A stretch of DNA of 64,000 nt. Source: Gynuella sp. Its GTDB lineage: Bacteria > Pseudomonadota > Gammaproteobacteria > Pseudomonadales > Natronospirillaceae. Below the pieces are notes generated by a model. That model searched no databases. It saw only the letters and a list, made by a program, of their open reading frames with translations, and had not been told where the DNA came from. The first letter of the stretch is position 1. Each line of letters opens with the position of its first letter. The stretch spans positions 1 through 64,000 of the forward strand of contig JANQHX010000034.1 of NCBI GenBank assembly GCA_028282465.1, in the 5' to 3' direction. Position numbers and translations under genes: made by a program. Of this stretch, positions 45,379-55,138 are shown piece after piece.

Positions 45379-48063
45379 GTGAAGTCGGTTTTGTTATCTT
45401 TAAATAGTTATTTTGCCAGCGTGCCAAACCAGATCAGGCCCTATCGTTGGCCAATTCTGTTGTTTGCCATCTTAGGTAGCCTGTTCTGCTTGTATGGCAC
45501 GGTCAATAAACTTCAGTTCGATATGACTATGGACTCGTGGTTCGACCAAGAAGATACTGCTATGAAAGCATTGAATGAATTCCGTAGTCAGTTCGGCAGT
45601 GATGATGGCGTTTACTTAGTGTTTGAAGCAAAAGACGGTGACGTATTTTCAGCAACATCCCTTGAGCTTATTCAAGAAATGACTCATCGAATGAAAAACT
45701 GGCAGGAATTAGAGCGCCCTGAACAAATAACAGAAGAAGAATGGCAAAGCCTTAACCGAATTCAACGAGTTCAGTCAGCGACCAATGCAAAGGTTCAGGT
45801 CAACTTAGGCGAAACCCTAAGGTCTGACACCTTAGTGCCTGACCCTATACCAAACTCAGAAGAAAGCCTTCAACAAATTATAGCAATTGCTGACAACCAA
45901 GCAGCGTTCCCACTGTTTATGTACTCAATAGATAAAAAATATGGTGGCATCAACATCAAAACAGACTTCGGTGCGGTACCTGTTGATGCGGAAACCTATG
46001 ACGAAGGCGAAGTTGACTTTAGCAGTGACGATTTAGATTTAGCCTTTGATGATTTTGAAATTGTGGTTGATGAGAGTTTGGATTCTGAAGAGATAAAATA
46101 TCAAGAAACGGAATTCAACGACTATATCTCTTTTCAACGAGCGCTTCAGTCAATCTACACTCACCCAGATTTTTCAGAGCATTTTAATTTCTACCCCATT
46201 GGTAATGCGCCCACAATGGAAATAGTGTTGGAAACAAATGCTCAAGCATTCACGCTAGTGTTATTGATGATGTTGGTAATGGTGTTTCTGTTATGGATTT
46301 TGCTACATAGCTTTAGTGCTGTTATTTGGCCAATGCTCGCCATTGCTTTAAGTGCACTATGGGTGGTTGGCATTACTGCATGGCTAGATGTCGCAATGTC
46401 GACACTGGTTTCACTAACTGTCATGTTGATATTAGCAGTCGGTGTTGCAGATTGCATCCATGTTATGAGTACCTATTTACTTTATCGACGCCAAGGTTTA
46501 AATCATGAGAATGCCTTAACCGAAACCTATTCTAAAACTGGCCTACCGATTTTACTTACAACCATTACCACTATGGCTGGCATGCTTGCGATAACGGTTA
46601 ACGGCATGCAGCAATTTGTGGTCTTTGGTGTTACGTCTGCAGCGGGTGTATTTATGGCATTGATTTTTACCATATACCTTTTACCTATACTTTTAGACAT
46701 TTGGCACCCACTCCAGGTAAGAAAGCCACCGACAAACTTAATAGGAAAATTATTTTCTGGCATAGGATATGTGTTCAGTCTGCTGCCTATGGTTTTTTCC
46801 AAACTGTTTGAAATCACTCGGTTAAACAAGTTAAACCCTTCAGTTTGGATTCAATCCGTATTAAATCACGTGCCAGGGTTCGTACAGCGGGCACCCTACA
46901 CCATTGCTAGTGCTTTCATTTTAATATTCGTATTTTGTGTTTATGGCACTTTCCAAGTTCGCATTGATACAAACTTTATTGAGTTATACAAAGAAGGCAC
47001 CAAACTTAGAACCACTTATGAAGTGGTTGACAAACATATGATGGGCACTGCCAACATGGAAGTAATGCTCAACATGAATGCCAGCGATGCGTTTATGGAT
47101 CCAATGGTATTAAAGAGCCTAGAAAAACTACAGCGTACCATTGAAGAAAAATATGCATCACATGTTGTACGCACCCATTCATTAGCAGATCTAGTTAAAG
47201 ACACCAATAAAGTGATGAACGACGGCACAGTAAATTTTGAATTTATTCCAGAAGAAGAACTAGCGGTCAGCCAATTATTATTCTTGTTCAACAGCGCCAA
47301 CCCTGAAGACCGTCGAGCTTTAGTGAGCGATGACTACAGTCGCTCGCATATTGCCATTTCATTACGCAACGCAGGCTCTCAAGAGTACAGTGAGTTCTTT
47401 GACTTAATGAAATTAGATATCAATCAAGCATTTGAACCAGTGAAAGACAAATACCCAGAAATGGAAATCACTGTCACAGGCACTCTCGCGTTAATGATGC
47501 AACTCATGGATGAAATCAGTACCAGTCAATTTAAGAGTTTAAGCCTCGCCTTAATTGTTATTAGCAGCATACTCATTTTAACCTTGGGATCTTTCCAAGC
47601 TGGCATATTGGGTATTATTCCAAACATGATTCCAGCGGTACTTAGCTTTGGTTTAATGGGCTGGCTTGGCATACCACTGGATACAGATACATTAATGGTG
47701 GCACCTTTAATCATAGGAATTGCAGTGGATGACACCATTCACTTTATTACTCATTATCGAATGGCTTTGGCACGTCACAACGACATCCAAAAGGCATTAA
47801 TCAGTGCCATCAAAGAAGTCGGTCAAGCGGTTACCTTTACCACTCTGGTTTTAGCTTGTGGCTTTTATCTACTGACATTTAGCGACTATTTAGGGCTAGC
47901 AAAAATGGGTGGATTTGGATCTATCGCCATCTTAATGGCACTACTTTGTGACATTTTATTTTTACCAGCCTTAATTATGATATTTAAACCTACATTTGGG
48001 CAAAAAGGTGTTAACAGACATATTAATTTTTCAGGTAAACCGACAAAGGGGGAAACCGCATGA
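45379..48063 (+). CDS. RND-superfamily (MMPL/HpnN-like) exporter
   Basis: The GTG at 45379 has a perfect AAGGAGG ribosome site and gives 894 aa; the upstream in-frame extension runs through operator 2 and is rejected. Two halves each have one helix, a large periplasmic loop and a five-helix bundle, as in MMPL/HpnN/patched-type RND proteins (NKLQFDMTMDSWFDQED opens loop 1; VRIDTNFIELYKEGT opens loop 2). The proton-relay region is AVGVADCIHVMSTY and GIAVDDTIHFITHYR. Proton-driven export of lipids or hydrophobic molecules is expected. The following genes code for a LolA-like carrier and an outer-membrane protein, so this is probably a lipid export route across the envelope. Confidence 0.9.
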   Translation: MKSVLLSLNSYFASVPNQIRPYRWPILLFAILGSLFCLYGTVNKLQFDMTMDSWFDQEDTAMKALNEFRSQFGSDDGVYLVFEAKDGDVFSATSLELIQEMTHRMKNWQELERPEQITEEEWQSLNRIQRVQSATNAKVQVNLGETLRSDTLVPDPIPNSEESLQQIIAIADNQAAFPLFMYSIDKKYGGINIKTDFGAVPVDAETYDEGEVDFSSDDLDLAFDDFEIVVDESLDSEEIKYQETEFNDYISFQRALQSIYTHPDFSEHFNFYPIGNAPTMEIVLETNAQAFTLVLLMMLVMVFLLWILLHSFSAVIWPMLAIALSALWVVGITAWLDVAMSTLVSLTVMLILAVGVADCIHVMSTYLLYRRQGLNHENALTETYSKTGLPILLTTITTMAGMLAITVNGMQQFVVFGVTSAAGVFMALIFTIYLLPILLDIWHPLQVRKPPTNLIGKLFSGIGYVFSLLPMVFSKLFEITRLNKLNPSVWIQSVLNHVPGFVQRAPYTIASAFILIFVFCVYGTFQVRIDTNFIELYKEGTKLRTTYEVVDKHMMGTANMEVMLNMNASDAFMDPMVLKSLEKLQRTIEEKYASHVVRTHSLADLVKDTNKVMNDGTVNFEFIPEEELAVSQLLFLFNSANPEDRRALVSDDYSRSHIAISLRNAGSQEYSEFFDLMKLDINQAFEPVKDKYPEMEITVTGTLALMMQLMDEISTSQFKSLSLALIVISSILILTLGSFQAGILGIIPNMIPAVLSFGLMGWLGIPLDTDTLMVAPLIIGIAVDDTIHFITHYRMALARHNDIQKALISAIKEVGQAVTFTTLVLACGFYLLTFSDYLGLAKMGGFGSIAILMALLCDILFLPALIMIFKPTFGQKGVNRHINFSGKPTKGETA

Positions 48064-48932
48064 TGCATTTTATTAAGTTATTCGTTGCACTAATTCTTAG
48101 TGTGAATGTGCCCGCTCAGAGTGCTAGAGAAATAATGGAGATTGTAGATGAAAATTCTAGAGCGACTACAGACAATGCGTTTAGCCGCTTTCAGCTTGCT
48201 ACCTGCAAATACGGTATAAACGATAAAAAACTAAGGTGTTCTGAAAAACCCAGAATCAAAGAAGTGGAAAGCGCTCAGATTAACACTGGAGATGAAGGAA
48301 AAGACACTCAATCCATAGCTGTTATCTTAAAGCCTTCTTCCGAAAAAGGCATCGGGATGTTGACCTATGATTATGACGATACTGAAAAAGATAATGAAAC
48401 CTGGCTATACCTTTCTGCTTTAGGAAAAGTAAAGAGAATTGCTTCAGGTAATAGTGACGACGAAGCAGAACCCGCCAGCCTCTTTGGTTCCGAAATCACA
48501 ACTGAAGACATGGAAACAGGCAAACTTGATGACTATACCTTCAAACTACTCAAACAAGGGCAATTCAAGGATAGAGAAGTATTCATTATTGAAACCACAC
48601 CCACAGAAGAACGCTTAAAAAAGACTCGCTACTCTAAAACCATCAATTGGGTAGATGCCGAACGCCATATAGTTTTGAAATCTCAAATGTATGATAAACG
48701 TGGTAATGCTGTTAAACGAATCCAGGTGAATCAAGTTGAAAAAATTAATGACATTTGGATGTCCAGATCCATGACTGTTATGAATTTAGTGAGTAAGCGA
48801 TTGACCAACTTCAAACTAGACGCTGTTAACTTTGGGGTAGATATTGACCCTGAATTTCTTACTCAGAGAGCACTGAACGATCAGGCATTCAGAGAAAAGC
48901 ATTTGAATTCTTTACGAGCACAAACTCAGTAG
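48060..48932 (+). CDS. Outer-membrane lipoprotein-sorting-like protein (LolA-fold)
   Basis: The protein has 290 aa with a signal peptide (about 1-21), so it is periplasmic. The fold is the LolA-like group (PF17131): QSIAVILKPSSEKGIGMLTYDYDD, ETWLYLSALGKVKRIASG, INWVDAERHIVLKSQMYDKRG and WMSRSMTVMNL are the matching strands. This group always travels with RND/MMPL exporters and is thought to carry lipid across the periplasm. It overlaps the exporter gene by 4 bp (ATGA), showing coupling. Confidence 0.88.
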   Translation: MMHFIKLFVALILSVNVPAQSAREIMEIVDENSRATTDNAFSRFQLATCKYGINDKKLRCSEKPRIKEVESAQINTGDEGKDTQSIAVILKPSSEKGIGMLTYDYDDTEKDNETWLYLSALGKVKRIASGNSDDEAEPASLFGSEITTEDMETGKLDDYTFKLLKQGQFKDREVFIIETTPTEERLKKTRYSKTINWVDAERHIVLKSQMYDKRGNAVKRIQVNQVEKINDIWMSRSMTVMNLVSKRLTNFKLDAVNFGVDIDPEFLTQRALNDQAFREKHLNSLRAQTQ

Positions 48933-48941
48933 GCAGCTGTA

Positions 48942-50210
48942 ATGTTTGAAAAAAAATTGAGGTTAATGGCTGCAGCAGTATTCGTCATTTCGACTGCCTA
49001 TGCAGAAGAGGAATTTGACTTTGATGACAGCCTTTTTGACGAGGTGGAGTTTGAAGAAGTCGAGCAAGAATCAAGCTTTTTAGATATTTTCAAAATTGAG
49101 CTAGGCCAGGAATTCGGCACAAGCAAACTCGCAGATTGGAAGCTCATTAGCAATGAAACTTGGCTACTAGTAGGCTGGCAAGATTCGTTATCGACATGGC
49201 TCTATGGCGAGTTTGAAGCCCAAAGCACCATCAATTGGCCGGTAGGAGAATCTATCTATGGCACCAATGACGAAACCGATTTTGATTCGGAACTAAATCT
49301 AGGTTATCTACAAGCGAGTGCTGGCCCGCTCAGTGCAAAAGCCGGTAAATACACCATTGGTTGGGGCGAGATAGAACGAGGTGGCATACTGGATATTATT
49401 TCACCCCCAGAGGCTATTACCTCAGGCGATTTAAGCTCAGATGGTACAGGGCAATTTCTTATAAGTTCAGACCTCTACATTAGTCAATGGACACTATCTG
49501 CTTTTTATAGCCCTAAAGCTGAGTACTCTCCTGGCCTACCAGAACCGAATGAAAATCACGATGAAGTTGGCTTTAAAGCGGCCACAAGTATTTCTAACGC
49601 AGATTTTGGTTTCTACTTAGGGTCTTTTGTTAACAACACACCTATGCCAGATCCAGAATCTTTTTTTTCCGAAACAAGAGGAGACGAATTTAATCTAGTA
49701 GGCATGAGTGCGAATTATGCAATGGGAAAAACCCTGTTAAAATTGGATATTGCCTATAAAGAAGGCATAGATTATTTAACAGCAAACAGTAACATGTTTC
49801 CTGAAATTATTGAGAAGAACCGATTAGACATTGGCGTTGGTTTAGAACATACCAGAAGCGATGATTTACAACTCGTTTTAATGCTTATCAGCCAGCACAT
49901 AATTGACTATGAAGATAACTTAATTTTCTTCGGTGCAGAAAGTACGGAACTTCAACAACCAGAGTACACAAGTCAGTTAATGGCAAGCCTCTCCAATAGC
50001 TATTTAAATGAAGACCTTAATTTAGAAGTGCTAACTCTACTAGCTGCCAACGGCGACCTAGGGTTAGTGGCTACAAATATTGATTATACATTTAATGATA
50101 ATTGGAGAATGGAGTGGGTCGCACTCACCGCAAGAACGGATGATGAAAGCATCTACTCATTTTTTGATGAAGAAGTTCTATTATCTGCAAGCTTAATATA
50201 TCGTCACTGA
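48942..50210 (+). CDS. Outer-membrane beta-barrel protein of the RND operon
   Basis: The protein has 422 aa with a signal peptide ending near AYAEEE. A very acidic N-terminal stretch (EEFDFDDSLFDEVEFEEVEQE) is followed by alternating strands with aromatic ends and a final LIYRH. It resembles the DUF1302-type or related barrel proteins found beside RND/LolA-like pairs. SAKAGKYTIGWGEIERGG and the closing strands fit a barrel of about 16 strands. It probably acts as the outer-membrane end of the export route. It begins 9 bp after the LolA-like gene. Confidence 0.75.
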   Translation: MFEKKLRLMAAAVFVISTAYAEEEFDFDDSLFDEVEFEEVEQESSFLDIFKIELGQEFGTSKLADWKLISNETWLLVGWQDSLSTWLYGEFEAQSTINWPVGESIYGTNDETDFDSELNLGYLQASAGPLSAKAGKYTIGWGEIERGGILDIISPPEAITSGDLSSDGTGQFLISSDLYISQWTLSAFYSPKAEYSPGLPEPNENHDEVGFKAATSISNADFGFYLGSFVNNTPMPDPESFFSETRGDEFNLVGMSANYAMGKTLLKLDIAYKEGIDYLTANSNMFPEIIEKNRLDIGVGLEHTRSDDLQLVLMLISQHIIDYEDNLIFFGAESTELQQPEYTSQLMASLSNSYLNEDLNLEVLTLLAANGDLGLVATNIDYTFNDNWRMEWVALTARTDDESIYSFFDEEVLLSASLIYRH

Positions 50211-50219
50211 GTCTTGAAC

Positions 50220-50807
50220 ATGACTACCTCGGAAGATAAGAAACAAATCATTCTAGAAGCCGCCATTTCGGTTATTACAGAAAAAGGTGTGCTAGAAGCC
50301 AGTATGAATGACATTATAAAAGCCTCGGGATTCAGTAAGGGTGGGGTCTACCATTACTTCTCAAGCAAAGAAGAAATCATATTATCCATATTAAATAGCC
50401 AGCTATCCGAACATCACCTCAACGTATTGAGTGCATTAAACTATGAGCATCCAATTATTCCCCAGTTAGAAATGAAAGTAGATGCAATGGCTGAAGGTTT
50501 TCAACACCTCTATCAATATATGGCAATATTTGCTGAGTTTTTTGTGCATTCAGCTCGAAATGAAAAATCTCAAGCCATGTTATTGGATAGCTATATCAAT
50601 TCTAAAGAAGCATTGGTTAAACCACTTAAGCTCGCACAAAAAAATGGTGAAATCAAACCTGAAGTAAATGTAGATAGGCTCGTGACTGGAATGATGGCAA
50701 TGGTAGATGGTTTAGCAATTACAAAACTATTTGCTCAGGATCAAATACATATTGGTAATGAATTTAAGGAAGCAATTACGGCCATTCTCAATGGCATTAG
50801 AAGCTAA
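50220..50807 (+). CDS. TetR-family repressor
   Basis: The ATG at 50220 (195 aa) is preferred to a TTG six bases earlier. The N-terminal helix-turn-helix is typical: IILEAAISVITEKGVLEASMNDIIKASGFSKGGVYHYFSSKEEI. The C-terminal ligand domain is all-helical. It is the last gene of the operon and probably represses it through the two palindromes at 45273-45334, releasing when a lipid or drug binds. Operator assignment is inferred from location and sequence symmetry. Confidence 0.9.
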   Translation: MTTSEDKKQIILEAAISVITEKGVLEASMNDIIKASGFSKGGVYHYFSSKEEIILSILNSQLSEHHLNVLSALNYEHPIIPQLEMKVDAMAEGFQHLYQYMAIFAEFFVHSARNEKSQAMLLDSYINSKEALVKPLKLAQKNGEIKPEVNVDRLVTGMMAMVDGLAITKLFAQDQIHIGNEFKEAITAILNGIRS

Positions 50808-51023
50808 AGAACTGAGTATAAACACACACTTGGTCAGGACAACGAGGAATTATAATGCTGTGACAGCAGCTCAACCGATTTCGTAAAATTCGAGAGTCGA
50901 ATAAATTATTTAGCTCAATACCAAAGTAACAAATTGTTTATTACCTTCATTTATTTATTAAATACCTGACTATTTTTTCATCGCCTTCTATTATTTATTA
51001 ACCTCAAATTATTCGGGTAAGGC

Positions 51024-51950
51024 ATGATGAAGTGGTTAATAACAGGTATCACAGACGCTGGGGTTTTAGCTGCTGCGCTGTTGTTATATAACCCTTCTGT
51101 CAATATTGAAGTAAACCTAGATCACGTCTATTCCAAGGTTGAGAAGCCCTATCAGGTAGATAGCGATCTTGTATTGACTTCTATTTCTGTCGACAAAATT
51201 ACTAATGAAGATACCACAGACCAAATTGTTACGGCTTCAACCGAATTAGAAAACCCATCAGAGCCTCGTAACATACCAGAAGAAATAAATAACTTAGTGG
51301 CTCAACTAAACCATCATGATGCGAATAAAGACGACATATTAAATGCCATTGTTCGGCTATCCAAACCTGAACATATGGATCTTCTGCTTTACCACTTCGA
51401 AGTGGACAGCAGAATCTTACAGGTATTGATGCATAAAGGATGGATAAAGCACCAGGTGGTTGCCGATGCGGTTATTGAAAAATTTCAATATCTTAAAGCT
51501 TCGGGTCACTGCAATGTTCCCATCGAAATACTAAAAGCTGTGCGTGCTACCATGGCCTATTTTAATAACCTAAATGTCGATAGGAGTTTGCTCCGGCAGT
51601 ATTTTTTAAACGGCTGTCAACTTGAAGAGTTATACGACATTTCTTTCAAACACCTGAGTTTAACTTGGGGTAGAGATCTTGCTAAAGAACTGTACCCACT
51701 GAGCTTCCAAGCAAGTGAACAAGACAAAGCATTTATCTATTTCTACGCTGCTAGATATGGTGATCAAAATGCACTTAGGCAGTTAAATTATATGGCTAAT
51801 GTTGAAGGCAGCTCAGTCGCTGCGGAGTGGTTGACCAAGGTAGTCGACCGTCAGGGCTTATCCATACCCATGACCGAATTTATGGTCAGCTATGGTGACG
51901 ATCTTGATTTCGTTAGCTACTTGCTGAGGTATCGAATAAAAACTGGATAG
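51024..51950 (+). CDS. Membrane-anchored helical protein of unknown function
   Basis: The protein has 308 aa. One N-terminal helix (about residues 3-23) anchors a periplasmic or cytoplasmic part. Residues about 85-308 are helix-rich with loose HEAT/Sel1-like spacing (LSKPEHMDLLLYHFEVDSRILQVLMHKG; YFYAARYGDQNALRQLNYMA). No known family is recognised. It stands alone, downstream of the tetR gene on the same strand. Confidence 0.6.
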   Translation: MMKWLITGITDAGVLAAALLLYNPSVNIEVNLDHVYSKVEKPYQVDSDLVLTSISVDKITNEDTTDQIVTASTELENPSEPRNIPEEINNLVAQLNHHDANKDDILNAIVRLSKPEHMDLLLYHFEVDSRILQVLMHKGWIKHQVVADAVIEKFQYLKASGHCNVPIEILKAVRATMAYFNNLNVDRSLLRQYFLNGCQLEELYDISFKHLSLTWGRDLAKELYPLSFQASEQDKAFIYFYAARYGDQNALRQLNYMANVEGSSVAAEWLTKVVDRQGLSIPMTEFMVSYGDDLDFVSYLLRYRIKTG

Positions 51951-51991
51951 ATAAATTCAAGTAACTTAGTTTCGAATAATAAAAGCGATTT

Positions 51992-53035
51992 TTAGTAACA
52001 GTGAATTGCGCCAGCTTTGAACTGCAACCACAGTATCTGTCCTTCATCAATATTTAGCTTTTGATAGGATTTGTAGGTTATCCATGACTTTAATAACAAA
52101 GAAGAGTTGACCCTAAGCTCTACCAACATGCCATCATGGCCTTTCGATGGTTTCCAGTTGATGACTTCCCCTTGGATTTGGTTGGCCACAGAACACTGGG
52201 GATGCTGAGTTTGAGATAAAATAACATCATGACTATCAATGGCTATAGTAACGGTTTCTAAATCATTAGTTATGGGCAAAGTGTATAAAACGGCATCCCC
52301 CACTTCTAATTCACAAAGACCATCTATATTTTTTCTCTTATGAACAGTAGCCGTTGAATGGCAGACATCTGAGTTTTTATTTAATTCAGATATGGCTGAC
52401 CCAACTGATGTAATCTCTCCGTTTTCCACCCTAATTATCTGTTTAGATACTTTTCTGTGATGATCTAAGCTATGGGAAACCATCAACACTCTTAATTGAT
52501 ATTTTTGACAAAAAAATGATATAGCACTGAGCAAGTCAGCAGCGTTTTCTTTATCAAGAGCTGAAAGAGGTTCGTCTAATAATAACAGTTTAGCCCCGTT
52601 TAAAAGCCCTCTCACTAACGCAACTCTCTGACGTTGACCTCCAGACAAGCTTGAAACCGATTGATGCAGCAAGTCATAGATTCCGAACACTTTATAAATT
52701 GTATTCAAATTGTTTACTTGATAACTACCTTTATTTCTTTTAACACTGAACAACAGGTTTTTTTCTACATTCATGTGAGGAAATAAAAAACTGTCTTGCA
52801 TTACCAAGGTGATGTCACGCTGATCTGGAGCTAGGCTAGATATCTGTTGATCGTCTAAATGTAATTTACCCAATACGTTGAGACTCAAGCCGGCAAGCCA
52901 TCTTAGAAAACTTGTCTTGCCTGACCCTGAATCACCTAAAATGCCAGTCACACCAACGGGAAGTGTCAGTGTGTTTTTAAAACTAAGTGTTACCTCTGGC
53001 GAAAAACTTTCCTGATAGTCAAACTCCAACTTCAT
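51992..53035 (-). CDS. modC: Molybdate ABC transporter ATPase
   Basis: The protein has 347 aa. ATPase motifs: Walker A GDSGSGKTS near 36, signature LSGGQRQRVAL, Walker B LLLLDEPLSALD and the switch His in VMVSHSLDHH. The C-terminal ~120 residues form a MOP/TOBE-type domain (VANQIQGEVINWKPSKGHDGM), as in ModC. It powers molybdate import with ModB, whose gene overlaps by 4 bp. The binding protein gene modA is not in the window. Confidence 0.9.
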   Translation of the reverse strand: MKLEFDYQESFSPEVTLSFKNTLTLPVGVTGILGDSGSGKTSFLRWLAGLSLNVLGKLHLDDQQISSLAPDQRDITLVMQDSFLFPHMNVEKNLLFSVKRNKGSYQVNNLNTIYKVFGIYDLLHQSVSSLSGGQRQRVALVRGLLNGAKLLLLDEPLSALDKENAADLLSAISFFCQKYQLRVLMVSHSLDHHRKVSKQIIRVENGEITSVGSAISELNKNSDVCHSTATVHKRKNIDGLCELEVGDAVLYTLPITNDLETVTIAIDSHDVILSQTQHPQCSVANQIQGEVINWKPSKGHDGMLVELRVNSSLLLKSWITYKSYQKLNIDEGQILWLQFKAGAIHCY

Positions 53036-53709
53036 TTCTTAACCCATAAAGACTGTTTTTGGGTGCTGTAGAGCAGAACTAACATGGTGAAAGATAATAT
53101 TAATGCTACAGCCGATAACCAATGTGCTCTTTCATATTCAAAAGCTTCAACATGCTCGAAAATTGCAATGGATAAAACTCGTGTTTCTCCAGGGAGATTT
53201 CCGCCTATCATCAGCACCACGCCAAACTCGCCAAGGGTATGTGCAAACCCTAATCCTGCGCCAATTAGCAGACCCTTCCATACCATGGGCAACACCAGTG
53301 TAAAAAACCGATCAATCTTATTCGCACCTAGTGAACCGGCTGCCTCCCAATAGCCTTGTTGCATTTGCTCCATCGCGCTTTGAATGGGTTGAACCACAAA
53401 GGGCAAAGAGTAAATAACTGAACCCAGTACAATACCAGTAAAGCTGAAGGCTAATGTTGAGCCTGTAATAGACACCCAAGCGGAGCCAACTGCAGAGTTT
53501 GGAGAAAACATAATCAATAGATAAAACCCTAGCACCGTGGGTGGCAATACAATTGGCAACGCAATAATGGATTCCAACACTACCTTAAAGCGGCTTTGCA
53601 TTCGACTGATCCACCAAGCCATGGGAATGCCGATCACCAATAGAATGCCGGTGCTGATGGCGGCAAGCTGAAGTGTTAAAAAAACCGCCTGCCAGTCTGA
53701 TCCTGTCAT
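53032..53709 (-). CDS. modB: Molybdate ABC transporter permease
   Basis: The protein has 225 aa with five to six helices. The ModB/CysT-type permease EAA loop is seen at YWEAAGSLGANKIDRFFTLVLP near 120-142, and VVLMIGGNLPGETRVLSIAI near 165 is characteristic of ModB. It forms the inner-membrane channel for molybdate. It overlaps modC by 4 bp and follows moaE by about 110 bp on the same strand, inside the molybdenum cofactor block. Confidence 0.92.
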   Translation of the reverse strand: MTGSDWQAVFLTLQLAAISTGILLVIGIPMAWWISRMQSRFKVVLESIIALPIVLPPTVLGFYLLIMFSPNSAVGSAWVSITGSTLAFSFTGIVLGSVIYSLPFVVQPIQSAMEQMQQGYWEAAGSLGANKIDRFFTLVLPMVWKGLLIGAGLGFAHTLGEFGVVLMIGGNLPGETRVLSIAIFEHVEAFEYERAHWLSAVALILSFTMLVLLYSTQKQSLWVKK

Positions 53710-53821
53710 GAAATTTTTGAATCCAGTGCTAATGAATGTAGGGGCTGGTAGTTAGGTTACAAATCCTATGCCATTGTACTGGTATTGAGAACCAATTTGG
53801 ACGAGGGAATTCGTCTCGAAT

Positions 53822-54283
53822 TCAATTGGGTTTTGACCAGCGCTGCAACTGCTGTTCATCGGACTCTTTGGCTTCTATCCATTTTTCACCATCTGGCGAG
53901 GTTTCTTTTTTCCAAAATGGTGCTCGGGTTTTTAGGTAATCCATCATAAATTCAGTAGCTTCAAAAGCGGCACCCCTATGAGCAGAAGTAGCAGCAACAA
54001 GTACAATTTGATCGCTAGGATTGAGTTGACCCACTCGATGGATAATTCGCACTTTGTTTAATGGCCAGCGTTCTTTGGCTTGTTCGGCAATTGAGTGTAG
54101 GCTTTTTTCGGTCATGCCTGGGTAGTGTTCGAGAAATAGGCCTGATACAGTTTTGCCCAGATTTATATCTCTAACCTGGCCGCAGAAGAAGACTATGGCA
54201 CCGTCATCGGAGTTGTCTTTTCTGAGCAGTTCGTATTCTTCGGAGACGTTGAAGTCTTCGGTTTGGACATTGATTTTTATCAT
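53822..54283 (-). CDS. moaE: Molybdopterin synthase large subunit
   Basis: The protein has 153 aa, the usual length. Family signs: GAIVFFCGQVRD near 30, LEHYPGMTEKSL near 50, HRVGQLNPSDQIVLVAATSAHRGAAFEA near 85-115 and the catalytic Lys region MMDYLKTRAPFWKKE. With MoaD it adds two sulfurs to cyclic pyranopterin to make molybdopterin. It is split from moaD by a ~515 bp repeat element at 54334-54849. Confidence 0.95.
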   Translation of the reverse strand: MIKINVQTEDFNVSEEYELLRKDNSDDGAIVFFCGQVRDINLGKTVSGLFLEHYPGMTEKSLHSIAEQAKERWPLNKVRIIHRVGQLNPSDQIVLVAATSAHRGAAFEATEFMMDYLKTRAPFWKKETSPDGEKWIEAKESDEQQLQRWSKPN

Positions 54284-54333
54284 ATCTTCAGTCTGTTAAA
54301 ACGTATTCTTTCCTTTACCGGAAAGTTGGGCCG

Positions 54334-54849
54334 CCTTGTCCCGGCGGGGGAGTTACTTCTTTTAAAAGAAGTAACCAAGAAACAGCTCCGATCAAAGGCC
54401 TTCGGCTTGCCGCTGGCAACTTCTGTCAAATAACTTGCTGTTATGAGGGCCGTCCAGACAATACGTCCATGTATTCTCTGGACTAAACGCGACATCCATG
54501 TCGCTATTACCCTCATGCAAGCTATTCGCCAGAAGCTTTTCTCAAGTCGCAATCTGTAGGCACAAGCAGCTTGGGGAGCCAAACGACACACACCTTTTTT
54601 TCATAGGTGCTTGCGATTTCCAGTTGCCGTTTGAATTGCTTGTGGCGGTGAATTTGCTGAGGGCAATAGGGCCATGGATGGCCCGTTTAGCGAAGCGCTA
54701 CAGGGACGTAGCGTCTGAGCGGCCCTCAACAAGCGAATTCAGCGACACAAGTTGGCGAAGCCAAGCCGAAGGCCAATTTATCCGGCCGTGCTTTCTTTGG
54801 TTACTTTCTTTGCACGAGCAAAGAAAGTGACTGCCCCGCCGGCATAAGG
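54334..54849. repeat. Two head-to-head copies of a ~190 bp repeat between moaD and moaE
   Basis: The left arm (54334 to about 54525) and the right arm (about 54655 to 54849) are imperfect inverted copies. Both begin near CCTT..CCGGCGGGG and share an AGTAACCAA(A)GAAA core beside a small hairpin (TTACTTCTTTTAAAAGAAGTAA on the left). Both also share GGCCTTCGGCTTG, GAGGGCC and GACATCCATGTC/CCATGGATGG-like palindromes. No gene fits. The GC content is higher than in the neighbours. It looks like a transferred or amplified genomic repeat inside an operon. Confidence 0.75.
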
Positions 54850-54892
54850 CGAAACAATTTTCCAGTTAGGGAAATTGTTAATCCACACAAGA

Positions 54893-55138
54893 CTACCCTC
54901 CAGTCACTGGAGGAAAAAACGCCACCTCATCTCCAGCAACCACAGCTTTATCTAACTGAACCATCTCCTGATTCACCGCCATCATCAAAGGCTTCTTAAA
55001 ATAAACCTTCCAATCATCATTCTTGGCCTTCAACTCTTCAATCACATCATACAAAGTCGAAATACCATCACTATCTACCTCTAATTCAGATATACCAAGG
55101 TCATCTCTCAAGCGAGCAAAAAACTTCACCTGAATCAT
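54893..55138 (-). CDS. moaD: Molybdopterin synthase small subunit
   Basis: The protein has 81 aa with a ubiquitin-like fold and ends in the required VTGG. The terminal glycine is adenylated and turned into the thiocarboxylate used by MoaE. It overlaps moaC by 4 bp (ATGA). The repeat element starts 43 bp after its stop codon. Confidence 0.95.
   Translation of the reverse strand: MIQVKFFARLRDDLGISELEVDSDGISTLYDVIEELKAKNDDWKVYFKKPLMMAVNQEMVQLDKAVVAGDEVAFFPPVTGG

Noticed and set aside
54498-54830. Open frame of 110 codons on the plus strand
   Set aside because: It lies inside the inverted-repeat element, has repeat-driven composition and no ribosome site or domain.
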